Assembly (NCBI GenBank): GCA_019894815.1
Contig: JAGXNU010000143.1
Span: 1-5,549, forward strand
Source of the DNA: Promethearchaeota archaeon
Lineage (GTDB): Archaea; Asgardarchaeota; Lokiarchaeia; Sigyniarchaeales; SOKP01
Reading direction: 5' to 3'
DNA length: 5,549 bases
The notes beneath the pieces are model-generated. The model ran no database searches, was not told where the DNA came from, and saw only the letters and a list, made by a program, of their open reading frames with translations. Positions within the stretch are counted from its first letter, which is position 1; each line of letters opens with the position of its first letter. The position numbers and the translations under genes are program-made. Of the stretch, positions 5,361-5,549 are shown in pieces.

Positions 5361-5549
5361 TTATCTTTTGTTTGTTTTTGAAGGATCGTAAGCTTTGAAT
5401 CTAGGAATCCATCCATTTACTTCTCTTTTATATTGGATGAATTCTTGTCCAAATCTGCTTAAGACTCCTTTTTCTTCTAATAAAGGAATATAAATGAGAT
5501 TTAAAATGAAAAAAATGATGGCAAAAATGAAGATGCCTAGAGATTCGAA
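5361..5549 (-). CDS. Isoprenylcysteine/phospholipid methyltransferase-like membrane protein, C-terminal part (5' end outside window)
   Basis: The minus-strand frame is open from the right edge to the TAA at 5361-5363 and gives 62 residues of a larger protein. A hydrophobic helix, GIFIFAIIFFILNLIYI, is followed by PLLEEKGVLSRFGQEFIQYK and a short VNGWIPRF segment. The E-E-K/x-L-x-x-x-F-G-x-E-F-x-x-Y-K pattern after a final membrane helix is typical of the C-terminal region of the ICMT/PEMT-like integral membrane methyltransferases (isoprenylcysteine carboxyl methyltransferase and phospholipid methyltransferase families), where it takes part in S-adenosylmethionine binding. In prokaryotes such proteins have mostly unknown substrates, possibly lipids or quinone-like isoprenoids. 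The rest of the gene is missing, so length and active-site completeness cannot be judged. The aldo/keto reductase gene starts 60 bp downstream. A T5 run at 5342-5346 is only a weak terminator, so read-through is plausible. Confidence 0.72.
   Translation of the reverse strand, partial: FESLGIFIFAIIFFILNLIYIPLLEEKGVLSRFGQEFIQYKREVNGWIPRFKAYDPSKTNKR

Overview
The window looks like a piece of an AT-rich archaeal chromosome, most likely from an Asgard (Lokiarchaeia-like) lineage. Three things support this: a protein built from the central and C-terminal domains of the archaeal/eukaryotic eRF1-Pelota family; a protein joining a longin-like domain to TPR-like helices, an architecture type common in Asgard genomes; and anaerobe-type redox genes such as an aldo/keto reductase carrying two iron-sulfur Cys motifs. 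The lineage is an inference; no rRNA or other marker gene is present.

Layout: positions 1-1131 read on the plus strand and hold the 3' part of a PIN-domain RNase gene (cut by the window edge), followed closely by an eRF1/Pelota-like gene. They look like one transcription unit and suggest an RNA or ribosome quality-control module. Everything from 1162 to the right edge reads on the minus strand and converges on that unit with only about 30 bp between the two stops. In minus-strand transcription order (right to left) the genes are the 3' end of an isoprenylcysteine/phospholipid methyltransferase-like membrane protein (5361-5549, partial), an Fe-S aldo/keto reductase, a small cupin protein, a short-chain dehydrogenase/reductase (SDR), and the longin-like/TPR protein.

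The three redox-type genes (aldo/keto reductase, cupin, SDR) are separated by about 70-100 bp gaps containing T-rich terminator-like runs (on the minus strand) and A/T boxes. They may therefore be transcribed separately rather than as a strict operon. A 7-bp inverted repeat sits upstream of the cupin gene beside its presumed TATA box. SD-like motifs GAGATGA and GAGATA lie 7-8 nt before two starts (eRF1-like and aldo/keto reductase), so at least part of this genome uses Shine-Dalgarno-type initiation.

Points of interest are the PIN plus eRF1-like pair, the absence of a GGQ motif and decoding domain in the eRF1-like protein, the 12-A run at its start, the SDR whose catalytic Ser position is Gly, and the Cys-cluster/longin/TPR protein. 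No RNA gene, CRISPR array or insertion sequence was seen. No gene-free stretch exceeds 300 bases; the largest (2530-2762) carries a terminator-like run, a possible promoter and a small palindrome.
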